Source of the DNA: Chondrinema litorale
GTDB taxonomy: Bacteria; Bacteroidota; Bacteroidia; Cytophagales; Flammeovirgaceae
DNA length: 64,000 nucleotides
Reading direction: 5' to 3'
Assembly: GCF_026250525.1 (NCBI RefSeq)
Contig: NZ_CP111057.1
Coordinates: forward strand, 62,001 to 126,000
A model generated the notes under the pieces. The model made no database searches. It was not told where the DNA came from and worked only from the letters and a program-made list of their open reading frames with translations. Positions 8,059-17,892 of the stretch are shown piece after piece. Made by a program: the position numbers and the translations under genes. Position 1 is the stretch's first letter; each line of letters begins with the position of its first letter.

Positions 8059-9090
8059 TTATTTACTTTTATTGATTCCGAACTCCTTTTTATAGTATTC
8101 TATAATTGGAGGGAAAGGTCCAAATTTATGCTGCTCCTGTGTGAAGTTATCTGTCCAAGGAGCGTAAGGAGTAGATACAGGCTTGAGTTTTTTATCAGGA
8201 AAATCGACTTCTTTGTGTGGTTTTTCTGGTCTTTTTAATGTGTTGATGTAAGCTGCAATGTGATAGGCTTCTTCATCTGATACAATGGGTTTATCATAAG
8301 TAGCCCCAAATGGCATATTCCCTTTTATAAACTGGGCAGCAGTAAGTACCCTGTTCATACCTGCGCCATCATTAAAGCTGTCTAGCCCACCCACCGGCGG
8401 ATAGATGTAACCATTAAAAGTATCTCCTGGAGTTTTAAAACCTTGTCCATCTTCCATGTGGCACTGGCGGCAATACTTTAAGTAAAGCGATTTACCTTTT
8501 ATTGGATCAGCTTTGTATTCAGGTATCTGGATTTTAACATAACCTTTGTAAAGTTTTTCTACATCTTCTGGTACATCTTCGCTTAGCCATTCCATATAAG
8601 CAATAATGGCTTCCATCTCAACACTATATTCAGACAGTTTTTTTCCATTCATGCTTCGCTCCATACAGCCATTAACCCTTTCTTTAAGCGTGCCGATTTT
8701 GTTTTCTCTCCCTCTAAACTGTGGAAACCTATGGGTGATACCTACAAAAGAACCTGCACCAATTTTTTTGCCTGCATCCAAATGGCAATTGCTACAAGAT
8801 AGGTTATTTCCTGCAAACCGCTTTGTAGGATTCTTGGCAAGTGGCCCAATATGCTGAGAGCTTTTAGTGATAATTTCGTAGCCGTATTCGATTAAATCTC
8901 TCTTGTTATTTTCGGGCAAATCGAAGCGTATACTTTTGATCCTCCAAGGTTTTGTTTGAGTTATTTTATTTGCTGCTTCCTCCTCTTGATGAAAAAACAT
9001 GGGGTAATATTCATGAGATAGTAGAAAGCAGATAATTCCCACAAAAAATCCTAAAGAAAAATATAGGGTATAGTTATTATTTATCTTCAT
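8059..9090 (-). CDS. tsdA: Dihaem cytochrome c, thiosulfate dehydrogenase / tetrathionate reductase (TsdA) type
   Basis: A 343-residue exported cytochrome with an N-terminal membrane anchor or signal at residues 8-26. Two c-type haem sites are visible: CSNCH at 99-103 and CRQCH at 207-211. The first haem is followed by FPQFRGRENKIGTLKERVNGCMERSMNG. This is the TsdA signature, in which the cysteine (C142 here) is the unusual axial ligand of the catalytic haem. M260 in GNMPFG is the likely ligand of the second haem. TsdA enzymes join two thiosulfates into tetrathionate, or run the reverse. No other sulfur-oxidation gene is nearby, so its electron partner is unknown. Confidence 0.8.
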   Translation of the reverse strand: MKINNNYTLYFSLGFFVGIICFLLSHEYYPMFFHQEEEAANKITQTKPWRIKSIRFDLPENNKRDLIEYGYEIITKSSQHIGPLAKNPTKRFAGNNLSCSNCHLDAGKKIGAGSFVGITHRFPQFRGRENKIGTLKERVNGCMERSMNGKKLSEYSVEMEAIIAYMEWLSEDVPEDVEKLYKGYVKIQIPEYKADPIKGKSLYLKYCRQCHMEDGQGFKTPGDTFNGYIYPPVGGLDSFNDGAGMNRVLTAAQFIKGNMPFGATYDKPIVSDEEAYHIAAYINTLKRPEKPHKEVDFPDKKLKPVSTPYAPWTDNFTQEQHKFGPFPPIIEYYKKEFGINKSK

Positions 9091-9273
9091 AGCTTATATC
9101 TATCGAATATAATAATTGATTCTTTTAATAGGATACTGATGCCGACTAAAAGTGTAAACCAAGCAAAATATTTTTTGAAAACAATGCATAAAATGCTGTT
9201 ATGGGGAAGATAGGAACTATTAAAAGGTTAAATGTAGATAAGGGTGAATGATGGTTTCCTATCATAAACTCTA

Positions 9274-9906
9274 TTAATAATCGGGATATGGATAACCAAA
9301 CCACGGCATTCTACCTTCTAGAATACATGCAATCCAAAACAAGATGAAAATGCTATTTTTATCAATTTGTACTTGTAAATAATGCATAGCTTTTTCATGA
9401 TAACCTTGTCTGTATAATTCTAATCCTGTAATTAGTAGAACATTATCTCTTCTAAAGTCTTCCTGTAATTCTGAGTGATATTTTAGAGCATTTTCGACAT
9501 CACCAATTACTAGTTGAGTTAAAATAATTTCTTCTTTTTGGCTTTCGTTTTTTGCTATTTCAAATGCTTTTTTATAATTGTTGCTGAGTGTTTTATCTAA
9601 ATGTGGCTCTCTTAAATTATTTATATATTTTATCAACTCATCATTATTAATCTTTGGGAGATTTTTCGTGATAATATCGTTTGTGGGCAATTCATATGTC
9701 TTGAATTCCCTTTGTTCGTCTTCAAAGTCTATTTCAAATTGGTAATTATTGATCAAATTTATACCACGATCAACTATATCTTTATATCCACTAATATGAG
9801 CCAACTCAATAGTATCTTCTAAGTATTGTAGATGAATCCAATGTATATATTGTGGGTTACACTCTTTTATTTTAGTGATGATCTTATTCAGTAAATTTTC
9901 AGTCAT
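9274..9906 (-). CDS. Hypothetical helical protein
   Basis: A product of about 210 residues with no family I recognise. It is mostly helical and acidic. Pairs of helices near the C-terminus (VIGDVENALKYHSELQ, ELYRQGYHEKAMHYLQ) resemble degenerate TPR-like repeats. It ends in an aromatic, proline-rich tail (MPWFGYPYPDY). The open frame extends 12 residues upstream, but I chose the inner ATG at 9904-9906 because the extension is an unlikely aromatic run. No signal peptide or membrane span was seen. It stands alone between the cytochrome and the next small gene. Confidence 0.55.
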   Translation of the reverse strand: MTENLLNKIITKIKECNPQYIHWIHLQYLEDTIELAHISGYKDIVDRGINLINNYQFEIDFEDEQREFKTYELPTNDIITKNLPKINNDELIKYINNLREPHLDKTLSNNYKKAFEIAKNESQKEEIILTQLVIGDVENALKYHSELQEDFRRDNVLLITGLELYRQGYHEKAMHYLQVQIDKNSIFILFWIACILEGRMPWFGYPYPDY

Positions 9907-10001
9907 ATAGATAAAAGAAGAAAAATAAAAAAAGTGAAGCATTTACACTTCACTTTCAATGATATCTTATGTTGTTAGTATAATAATCGAATTCTAGTGA
10001 T

Positions 10002-10415
10002 CTATGAATTTTGCAAAACTTCGATTTGTGTTTTAGTCCATACTTCTGCATCTGTTAAACTTGGGAATACATGCCAGTCTAGCTTACCTCCAATTCTCTT
10101 ATTTAATTGTGTTGCTGCAAACTTGGTAAAAACATCATTTGAAACAGCCATGGCGTAAGTTTCTAGTCCGTTACCAATCATATGCGGATAAAACTCAGAT
10201 TCAAAGAAATCTAATGCGCCAGTAAAAGTGCCATTCATTAATGTAAGATTGGCTATCATATGTTTAATCTTACCATTTTCAGCAAAGTCAATCACCTTTC
10301 TTAAAAGGTCTATAATATGTTCCTTGTGAGCGATACCAATGTATTGTGTGCGTAGTGTTTTAGTACCAGCATCGTACTCTGCTTTTCCGTAATTGTTTTT
10401 GTAGATTAATTCCAT
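10002..10415 (-). CDS. Small cytosolic protein, possibly STAS-like
   Basis: A 137-residue product when started at the ATG near 10415 (MELIYKNNYGKAEYD); the longer frame adds 15 residues with no clear reason. The alternation of beta strands and helices, and segments such as LLRKVIDFAENGKIKHMIANLTLMNG, recall STAS or SpoIIAA-like domains of Bacteroidota that lie near sensor kinases. The resemblance is weak. It is divergent from the large hybrid kinase at 10709, with 293 bases between them, so a signalling role is possible but not shown. Confidence 0.55.
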   Translation of the reverse strand: MELIYKNNYGKAEYDAGTKTLRTQYIGIAHKEHIIDLLRKVIDFAENGKIKHMIANLTLMNGTFTGALDFFESEFYPHMIGNGLETYAMAVSNDVFTKFAATQLNKRIGGKLDWHVFPSLTDAEVWTKTQIEVLQNS

Positions 10416-10708
10416 AATATTTTGCTTTTTTAGTAACAACGCATAACTACTCAATAACATAGTGTAGCATGTGATTTCTTTTTCACTTGTTAGAGAATAT
10501 TATCATCTCTATTATTTTTATAAATAATAGCGGCAAAATGCTATTAAACTTTGGGAGGTTTTATTTAAAAATTATTGTTTTCATAATTGAAATCTTTATA
10601 ATTCTTGTATACCTCTGGCCTTGAAGGTTATATGTACTTTATTCTCTTTTTGTTCTATAATAATCAGGTACTTTATGCTTTTATATTTTAACTAAAATGG
10701 GCTAGAAT

Positions 10709-13447
10709 ATGAAAGATGTAAATGAGTGTGCTCTTAAGAAAGAGCTTAACGATCTCATTAAAAACAATAGTAATGTACTGGACTTTGTTGAGTCAAATGC
10801 TTTAGATGGTTGGTGGTACTGGGATTTTAATACCCCGGATAATAAGTGCATAAGCGAACATTTTTTAAGTAGTTTGGGCTACGACATGACAGAAGTTACT
10901 CAAAAAAAGCTCAAATGGACGGATTTTATTTTGCCTGAAGATTATAAAAAAGCCTTAAAAAAAATAAAAGAATACATTAAACATCCTGCTACGCCTTACG
11001 ATCAAGTATTAAGATACAAGCATGCAAATAACTCTATTGTTTGGATACGTAGCCGAGCAATATTAATAAGAGATGATAACAAGGAAGCTTCCAAAATTCT
11101 AGGCGTGTATTATAACATTACCACTGAGAAAGAGAAAGAGATAGCCCTCGAAAGATCTAATAAACAATTAAATGAGATTGTTGCTGGTACAGGAGACTTA
11201 GTTTTTATTTTAGATAATACTTTAAAAATTAAAGAGTCTTTTAGCAAAAATGCAGAAGTTGATCCAGTTACTAAAAACTTTTTAAAAGGTAAGAATTTAA
11301 TTGAAACTGGAATCTCTGAAAAAGGTATTAAACAAATCGTAGAAAGTGTAGAGAAAGTACTAGCTTCTGGAAAAAGAAAAAGACTTGTATTCGATATAAA
11401 GCAAGGAGATAATGTGCAATGGTACGAAATGAATGTTTCTAAAATGGCTATGCAAAATGGAAGCACTAATGAAATATTTTGTGTAGCGCATAATTTTACT
11501 AAACGCAAAGGGGCAGAAGATCAATTACTAGAAAAAACAGAAGAATTAGATAGTTTCTTTTCTATGGCAATAGATTTATTGGCTATTGCAAATCAGGAAG
11601 GGAAGTTTCTAAAATTAAATAAATCTTGGGAAGATACACTTGGGTTTACCATAGAAGAATTAAAAAGTGTGACTTTTCTCGATCTCATACATCCAGACGA
11701 TATACAGGCCACTATAAGTGCAATGGAAAATTTAGGGAATGGAAATATTATTCCAAGTTTTATAAATAGATACAGATGTAAAGATGGTACTTATAGGTTT
11801 ATAGAATGGCGTTCCAGACCTAAAGGAGATTTAATTTATGCAGCAGCTAGAGATATTACTCAAAGTAAAAATGCAGCAGATGAAATTAAAAAAATAAAAG
11901 AATTACTAGAGCAAACCAATAGCCTAGCTAGAGTGGGCGGCTGGGAAGTAGACACAGAAAAAAATGAAATTATATGGTCTGATATGGCAAAAAATATTCA
12001 TGAAGTTGCTCTTGATTTTAAGCCAGAAATAGACTCAGGTTTCAAGTTTTGTAAGTATCCAGAGGCCAGAGAAATACTGAAGAAATTAATGGAGAACAGC
12101 CTAAAAACGGGTGAAAGTTGGGAGTATGAGTTTGTATCTACTACTGCCAAAGGCAATGATATCTGGATCAGATTACTAGGTCAGGTAGAAATTAAAAATG
12201 GGATTCCTATAAGAATGTATGGTACAATTCAAGATATAGATGCAATTAAAAAAGCATCTCAAAGTTTAGAAAAAGCACTTACTGAAGCTAAGCAGGCTGC
12301 AGAAGCTAAATCTGCATTTTTGTCTAACATGTCTCACGAAATACGTACACCGCTTAATGCTGTATTGGGCATGACTCATTTACTTTTAGAAGGATCGCCT
12401 CGCGAAGATCAAATAAATAAATTAAAAACGTTAAAGTTCTCAGGAGATAATTTATTGGCTCTAGTTAACGATATATTAGATTACAACAAAATAGAATCAG
12501 GAATGATTACATTTGAAAAAATACCCTTTAACCTATACGAAATTACACACACGCTAAAACAAGGCTTTCAATTTAAAGCAGAAGAGAAAGGTATCAGACT
12601 TAAAGTACAGATGGATTCCGATGTACCTAAAGTGATTATTGGAGACCCGACTCGACTTACGCAAATATTAAATAATTTAATAAGCAATGCCTTAAAGTTT
12701 ACAGAAGAAGGTAAGGTTACTCTTGGAGTTGAAGTACTAGAAGAGGAAGAAAAAGACATTGTTTTATTATTTGAAATAATTGATACTGGTATCGGAATAA
12801 GCCAAAGTCAAATTGATAAGATATTCGAGCGATTTACTCAAGCTAATGACAGCACAACTAGAAAGTTTGGTGGTACTGGTTTGGGGCTTTCAATAGTAAA
12901 AAGGCTAATTGAATTACAAGGGAGCCAGATAAAAATAGAAAGTGAAGAAGGCAATGGTTCTAGTTTTAGTTTTAGACTAAGGTTTGGTCTTGCCAAAGAA
13001 GAAGAAAACTCAAATGGTGTAGTTAAAAATCAGGTGTTGGAAACTAACTATTATGACTTGCAAGGACTAAGAGTTTTACTAGTAGAAGACAATATGGTAA
13101 ACCAGCTAATTGCTACTGAGTTTTTAAATAGTTGGAATGTTTCTTTAGAACTGGCAGAAAACGGATTGGTTGCAGTGGAAAAAGTAACTGATAATAATTA
13201 CGATGTTATTCTAATGGATATACAAATGCCAGAGATGGATGGCTACCAAGCGACCATGCGTATAAAAGCAATGGGTAGAGAAAAAGCCAATATTCCCATT
13301 TTAGCCATGACAGCCTCAGCGATGTTAGATGTAAGGGACAAATTACATAGCATCGGATTAGAAGATCATATATTAAAACCTTTCAATCCTCAAAAACTCA
13401 ATAGTAAATTATATGCCTACATGCCTAAGCAGGTGAGTAAAAACTGA
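10709..13447 (+). CDS. Multi-PAS hybrid sensor histidine kinase with receiver domain
   Basis: A 912-residue soluble signalling protein with no membrane span. Four PAS/PAC domains fill roughly residues 20-145, 150-275, 285-390 and 400-520; the third has IANQEGKFLKLNKSWEDTLGF. The HisKA dimerisation helix carries the phospho-accepting H543 in SNMSHEIRTPLN. The ATPase domain shows GIGISQSQIDKIFERFTQ and FGGTGLGLSIVK. A C-terminal receiver (790-912) has D837 in VILMDIQMPEMDG. It lacks a DNA-binding output, so its phosphate must pass to a partner not in view. It ends 23 bases from the convergent HTCS gene, and no cognate regulator lies beside it. Confidence 0.93.
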   Translation: MKDVNECALKKELNDLIKNNSNVLDFVESNALDGWWYWDFNTPDNKCISEHFLSSLGYDMTEVTQKKLKWTDFILPEDYKKALKKIKEYIKHPATPYDQVLRYKHANNSIVWIRSRAILIRDDNKEASKILGVYYNITTEKEKEIALERSNKQLNEIVAGTGDLVFILDNTLKIKESFSKNAEVDPVTKNFLKGKNLIETGISEKGIKQIVESVEKVLASGKRKRLVFDIKQGDNVQWYEMNVSKMAMQNGSTNEIFCVAHNFTKRKGAEDQLLEKTEELDSFFSMAIDLLAIANQEGKFLKLNKSWEDTLGFTIEELKSVTFLDLIHPDDIQATISAMENLGNGNIIPSFINRYRCKDGTYRFIEWRSRPKGDLIYAAARDITQSKNAADEIKKIKELLEQTNSLARVGGWEVDTEKNEIIWSDMAKNIHEVALDFKPEIDSGFKFCKYPEAREILKKLMENSLKTGESWEYEFVSTTAKGNDIWIRLLGQVEIKNGIPIRMYGTIQDIDAIKKASQSLEKALTEAKQAAEAKSAFLSNMSHEIRTPLNAVLGMTHLLLEGSPREDQINKLKTLKFSGDNLLALVNDILDYNKIESGMITFEKIPFNLYEITHTLKQGFQFKAEEKGIRLKVQMDSDVPKVIIGDPTRLTQILNNLISNALKFTEEGKVTLGVEVLEEEEKDIVLLFEIIDTGIGISQSQIDKIFERFTQANDSTTRKFGGTGLGLSIVKRLIELQGSQIKIESEEGNGSSFSFRLRFGLAKEEENSNGVVKNQVLETNYYDLQGLRVLLVEDNMVNQLIATEFLNSWNVSLELAENGLVAVEKVTDNNYDVILMDIQMPEMDGYQATMRIKAMGREKANIPILAMTASAMLDVRDKLHSIGLEDHILKPFNPQKLNSKLYAYMPKQVSKN

Positions 13448-13470
13448 TTGTAAACAAGACAAAAAGACCT

Positions 13471-16400
13471 TTACTTCTGATTGATGTTAAAATGCTTTTT
13501 GTCTTTTTCTTTATGCTGCTTTATAAATACAGAAGGTAGCATGCCATATTCCTCTTCAAAATATTTACTAAAATACCTCGGGCTGTTAAAGCCTACTTCG
13601 TAAGCAACTTCTGCAATAGTCATCTGGCTTTTTTCCAGTAATTGGGCGCCCCTTTTTAGCCTGATTATTCTTATAAATTCAATTGGCGATCTGCCAGTAA
13701 TAGCCATCAGTTTTTTATACAAGTAAACTCGACTCATGCCCAACTCGTGGCTCATGTCTTCAACAGAAAATTTAGGCTCGGAGATATTTTTCTCAACTAA
13801 AGCAATCGCTTTTTTTAGTAGTTTTTCATCGATACTAGAAATCTCAATCTCAGAAGTATTGATATCCATTTTCTTTTGAAAGCGCTTTTGAGTTTGCTTT
13901 TGCTTGTCAATCAAATTTTGGAGGCGCAACAGAAGCAATTCCATTTTAAATGGTTTGGTAATGTAATCATCAGCGCCAATTTCCAAACCTTTAATCTTGT
14001 CTTCGTCGGCAGTTCTGGCAGTTAACAGAATCAGTGGAATGTGTGAAGTTCGCACATCCTTTTTCAGCTTTTTGCACATTTCCATCCCATCCATCTCAGG
14101 CATCATTACATCACTTATAATTAAATCTGGATGTTTTTGATGCACCAAATCAATACCTTTTTTACCATCAGGTGCCTCAAATACCTGATATTTATCTTGT
14201 AGGGTTTCTCTCATAAACACCCTAAAATCATAATTGTCTTCTACCAATAAGACAGATTGTTTACCTTGAGATTTTTCTTCGGTTACCTCAGAGGTATCTT
14301 CTGCTTCGGTTATTTCTTCTGTCGGAAGTTCTGTTACCTGTTCTTCATTTTGAGCGAATGGTAATGTAACACAAAATTCTGCACCTTTTCCCTCTTCACT
14401 TTCAACGGTAATGGTTCCATTATGTAGCTGAATCATTTCTCTGGCGAGATTTAAACCAATACCACTACCTGAAAGCCCTAGTGAAAGGTTGTTTTTAGAT
14501 TGATAGAAACGTTCAAATATCTTCTCTTTTTCGTAATCTAGAATGCCAACTCCTGTATCTTTTACTTTAAGTTCAATGTAATCGTCTTCTTTCTCCGAAC
14601 CAGCAAAATAAGAGATAAAAACAGTTACCTTACCTCCTTCTTGCGTAAACTTAAGCGCATTAGAGAGCAAGTTCATCATTACTTTGTTGATCTTCTCATG
14701 ATCGAATAAGAAAAACAAAGGTTCTTTGTTACTCTTAAATTCAAATTGAATTCCTTTCTTTTTAAAGCTCTCCGAAAAAGCATCGCAAACTTCTTTTAGA
14801 TAGGTAACTATATCTCCATAAGACGGATTAAATTTTAAGCCATGCAGCTCTAGTTTTCTAAAATCTAGCAACTGATTTACAAGGTCCATCAATTGATGTG
14901 TGTTTCGCTCAATGGTCTCAAATAGTTTGTTTTCTGATGGCTCTCGCTCTTTCTTCATCAATTTCTCCAAAGGAGCCATAATGAGCGTAAGTGGCGTTCT
15001 AAACTCATGGCTCACATTTGTGAGAAACTTGAGTTTCATTTCATCCATCTCTATATGGCGCTTGTTTTGTAACCTTTCTTGCTCAATTTTAAACTTAACT
15101 CTTTCTTTTTTGAGCATGGAGTAGCGGTAATAAAACAGAATGCCCACAATACAAATAGTATAGAAGAAATACGCAATGGGTGTCTTGTAAAATGGTGGTA
15201 GAATACTCAATTGCAATTGTGCGTAATCTTCATTCCAAATACCATCGTTGTTAGAGGCTTTTACCTTAAATGTATATTTACCTGGATTGAGGTTTGTATA
15301 AGTTACTTTTCTGATATGGTCGTCTACATCTATCCATTGGTTATCAAAACCCTCTAGCATGTATTTGTACTTCACTTTATCTGGAATAAAAAAGTTAAGT
15401 GCTACAAACTCTATGGAGAAAACATTCATTGAATGTTTGAGGGTAATCTCACCAGTAGAAACGATTGATTTATCCAGAATTTGAAGGCCGTTTACCTCTT
15501 GCGCTACAGAAATACTTCTATTAAATATTTGGAAATCGGTAAAAGCTACATCTGGTAAATTGGTGTTGTATTTAATGTTTTTTGGTTGAAAGAGATTATA
15601 ACCATTAGGTCCGCCAAAAATCAATTCGCCTTTAGAAGTTTTAAACCTGGCATTTACATTAAACTCCATTCCCTGTAAACCATCAGCTTCGGTATAGTTA
15701 TGAATCTCATATTCATACCTTCCATCAGCACTTACTTGTACTGGTTTTATCTGGCTAATACCTGTCGATTTACTTACCCAAATGGCTTTATCGTCGTCTT
15801 CCAAAATACAATTTATGATGTCTTCTGGCAGATCATCTTCTTCGCTAAACCTTTTTACTGTATTATTAAATGGGTTAATTACAGTTAGCCCTTCTCTGGT
15901 GGCAATCCATAATAAACCTCGTGAGTCTTCATATACCTCATTTACATTATTGTTGCTAATGTTGAAAGGTTCTTGGGTTTCAATATTTGGATGATTTTGA
16001 AATCTACGCTTTTCTGTATCATAAAATACGACACCCATGGCAGTGGCAATAAACATATTCCCATTGCGCATTTTATGAATATTGGTAATAAACTCACTTG
16101 GTGGTGGAGTTCTACCAAGGTTAGGAATGGGTAAAAAAGACTCTTTCTCTTTATCGTATAGTACTATGCCACTTCCTAGAGTGCCAATCCAGATCATTTT
16201 ATCATTATCTTGATTAATGGTCCAGATGTTATTGTTTGGCAAGCCAGAGTAGTTGTTTTTCGTGGTGATGAAACGGGTAAACTTTTTTCCATCATACACA
16301 TTAAGACCACCAGTAAAAGTACCAACCCAGAGCAAACCTTCATTGTCGATAAAAAGGTTTACAACAACATTGTTGCTCAAGCTATTTTTATCTTCAGGAT

Positions 16401-17634
16401 CATTTTTATAGGTGGTATATTTTCCAGTAGTTCTGTCAAAATAAAACAAACCGCCACCATTCGTCCCTATCCATAAATTACCAGCAGAATCTTCTACAAA
16501 ACAATTTACATCATTGTATGGCAAACTGTTTTCTGCTGAGGGCAAATGCCTGTAATGTGGAAATTTATGGATATTTTGATGGTAATAGCAAATCCCATTT
16601 TTGTAGGTGCCAATCCATACAATGCCTTCCTCATCTACCAATAAATCTGTGATAGAGTTTTGGGAGATACTCTTCGGATTTTCTGGTTGATGAAATAGTG
16701 TTTGAATTGACTGCGTGTACTTATCAAATATGTCGATTCCACCGTGATCGGTACCAATCCAAATAGCTCCGGCATTATCTTGAACTATTTTTTTTATTAG
16801 GTTGCTACTTAGCTTTACTTCTTCGGAATTTACAGAGAAATGCTGCCATTTTTTTCTAGTTGAATGGTAGTAGTAAACCCCATCATCATTTCCATAAATC
16901 CATAGATCGCCTTCTCTATCTACAAATATTTTTGCTGTGAGATTATCTGAGGTAAGTAAATTTGAGAGTTGCCCATCGCGAAATAAAAGTTGATAACCAT
17001 GTCCATTAAAGCATTCTATTGTTCCGTCTGTATATAGATAGTAGTAATTTTTGCCATCGTGGTAAAAATCTGTAACATGACCACTGTATAAAAAAGACTT
17101 ACTAAAAGGGTCTGAAAGTGTACCTGTTTTTACATCATATAGCACATAATGTTGCCTGCTTGCGGTCTTAAACCAGATTTGTTTTTCCTTATCTATATAA
17201 ACCTTTTCTACTACTTCATTATGTAAGCCATTCTTATCTAATAGGTTAGGTAGGCTTGTAAATGTATCGTTTTCAAAATTAAAAACACTGTAATACCAAC
17301 GCATTTGAATCCACAGATTTCCATCTGCATCTTCTTGCATATTTTCGATAAAGTTATCTAGAAGGGAAGTTGAATCTTTATCACTGTGAATATAATTTTT
17401 GAATCCAGAACCATCAAACCTACTCAAGCCAGACGAAGTACCGAACCAAACAAATCCACGGGAGTCTTTTAAAATGGCAGTTGTCTGGTTGTTTATCAGC
17501 CCATTGTTATTATTAATTCTGATAAAAGAATAGTGATGATCATCAGCAATACCTTGAGTAATAAATCCTGTTGTGAATAGCAGCAGGAAGTATAAATGCT
17601 TAATCCAATATGATATGTTTGTATGATTATGCAT
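13471..17634 (-). CDS. Hybrid two-component system (HTCS) regulator of the xyloglucan locus
   Basis: A protein of about 1387 residues that joins sensor kinase and transcription factor in one chain. After a signal segment come two propellers of ligand-binding repeats, each blade marked by patterns such as GLVWFGTSSGLSRFD and LWVGTFTGGLNVYD. A Y_Y_Y domain and one membrane span (YFFYTICIVGILFYY) follow. In the cytoplasm it has HisKA (H876 in VSHEFRTPLT), an ATPase domain, a receiver (D1175 in ISDVMMPEMDG) and a C-terminal AraC helix-turn-helix (VAYEVGFNSPRYFSKYF). The HTCS class senses an oligosaccharide in the periplasm and induces its adjacent Sus locus. I chose the ATG at 17634 for the better signal peptide; an upstream ATG would add 18 residues. 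Confidence 0.93.
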   Translation of the reverse strand: MHNHTNISYWIKHLYFLLLFTTGFITQGIADDHHYSFIRINNNNGLINNQTTAILKDSRGFVWFGTSSGLSRFDGSGFKNYIHSDKDSTSLLDNFIENMQEDADGNLWIQMRWYYSVFNFENDTFTSLPNLLDKNGLHNEVVEKVYIDKEKQIWFKTASRQHYVLYDVKTGTLSDPFSKSFLYSGHVTDFYHDGKNYYYLYTDGTIECFNGHGYQLLFRDGQLSNLLTSDNLTAKIFVDREGDLWIYGNDDGVYYYHSTRKKWQHFSVNSEEVKLSSNLIKKIVQDNAGAIWIGTDHGGIDIFDKYTQSIQTLFHQPENPKSISQNSITDLLVDEEGIVWIGTYKNGICYYHQNIHKFPHYRHLPSAENSLPYNDVNCFVEDSAGNLWIGTNGGGLFYFDRTTGKYTTYKNDPEDKNSLSNNVVVNLFIDNEGLLWVGTFTGGLNVYDGKKFTRFITTKNNYSGLPNNNIWTINQDNDKMIWIGTLGSGIVLYDKEKESFLPIPNLGRTPPPSEFITNIHKMRNGNMFIATAMGVVFYDTEKRRFQNHPNIETQEPFNISNNNVNEVYEDSRGLLWIATREGLTVINPFNNTVKRFSEEDDLPEDIINCILEDDDKAIWVSKSTGISQIKPVQVSADGRYEYEIHNYTEADGLQGMEFNVNARFKTSKGELIFGGPNGYNLFQPKNIKYNTNLPDVAFTDFQIFNRSISVAQEVNGLQILDKSIVSTGEITLKHSMNVFSIEFVALNFFIPDKVKYKYMLEGFDNQWIDVDDHIRKVTYTNLNPGKYTFKVKASNNDGIWNEDYAQLQLSILPPFYKTPIAYFFYTICIVGILFYYRYSMLKKERVKFKIEQERLQNKRHIEMDEMKLKFLTNVSHEFRTPLTLIMAPLEKLMKKEREPSENKLFETIERNTHQLMDLVNQLLDFRKLELHGLKFNPSYGDIVTYLKEVCDAFSESFKKKGIQFEFKSNKEPLFFLFDHEKINKVMMNLLSNALKFTQEGGKVTVFISYFAGSEKEDDYIELKVKDTGVGILDYEKEKIFERFYQSKNNLSLGLSGSGIGLNLAREMIQLHNGTITVESEEGKGAEFCVTLPFAQNEEQVTELPTEEITEAEDTSEVTEEKSQGKQSVLLVEDNYDFRVFMRETLQDKYQVFEAPDGKKGIDLVHQKHPDLIISDVMMPEMDGMEMCKKLKKDVRTSHIPLILLTARTADEDKIKGLEIGADDYITKPFKMELLLLRLQNLIDKQKQTQKRFQKKMDINTSEIEISSIDEKLLKKAIALVEKNISEPKFSVEDMSHELGMSRVYLYKKLMAITGRSPIEFIRIIRLKRGAQLLEKSQMTIAEVAYEVGFNSPRYFSKYFEEEYGMLPSVFIKQHKEKDKKHFNINQK

Positions 17635-17830
17635 CTGTTTTTGGCATTTAATAAAGCATAAAGCTATTGAGTGCTTGTTACCTTTCAAAATAAACTCTTA
17701 AAGTTTGGCTGGCAGAAGGGAGCTTAGTTTTGTAAGGCTGTTAGTAATTAATGTGCCTATATAATTTAAATATAACTGTAAGTGATTGATACTCAAATTA
17801 AATGTGTCAGAATAAACAGATTTTGAAAGA

Positions 17831-17857
17831 GAGAGTCTCCTGATACAGGAAACTCTC
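17831..17857. terminator. Stem-loop downstream of the GH74 gene
   Basis: GAGAGT and ACTCTC pair around a second short helix (CCT with AGG), separated by a small internal loop. It lies 35 bases past the GH74 stop and before the HTCS gene on the same strand. It has no real T run on the minus strand, so it may be a weak terminator or an mRNA 3'-end structure. Confidence 0.4.
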
Positions 17858-17892
17858 AATAAATGATATGATTCTATTCTGATATAATCTCT

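Noticed and set aside
10002..13447. A functional pair of the STAS-like protein and the hybrid kinase
   Set aside because: The genes are divergent with 293 bases between and the STAS resemblance is weak.
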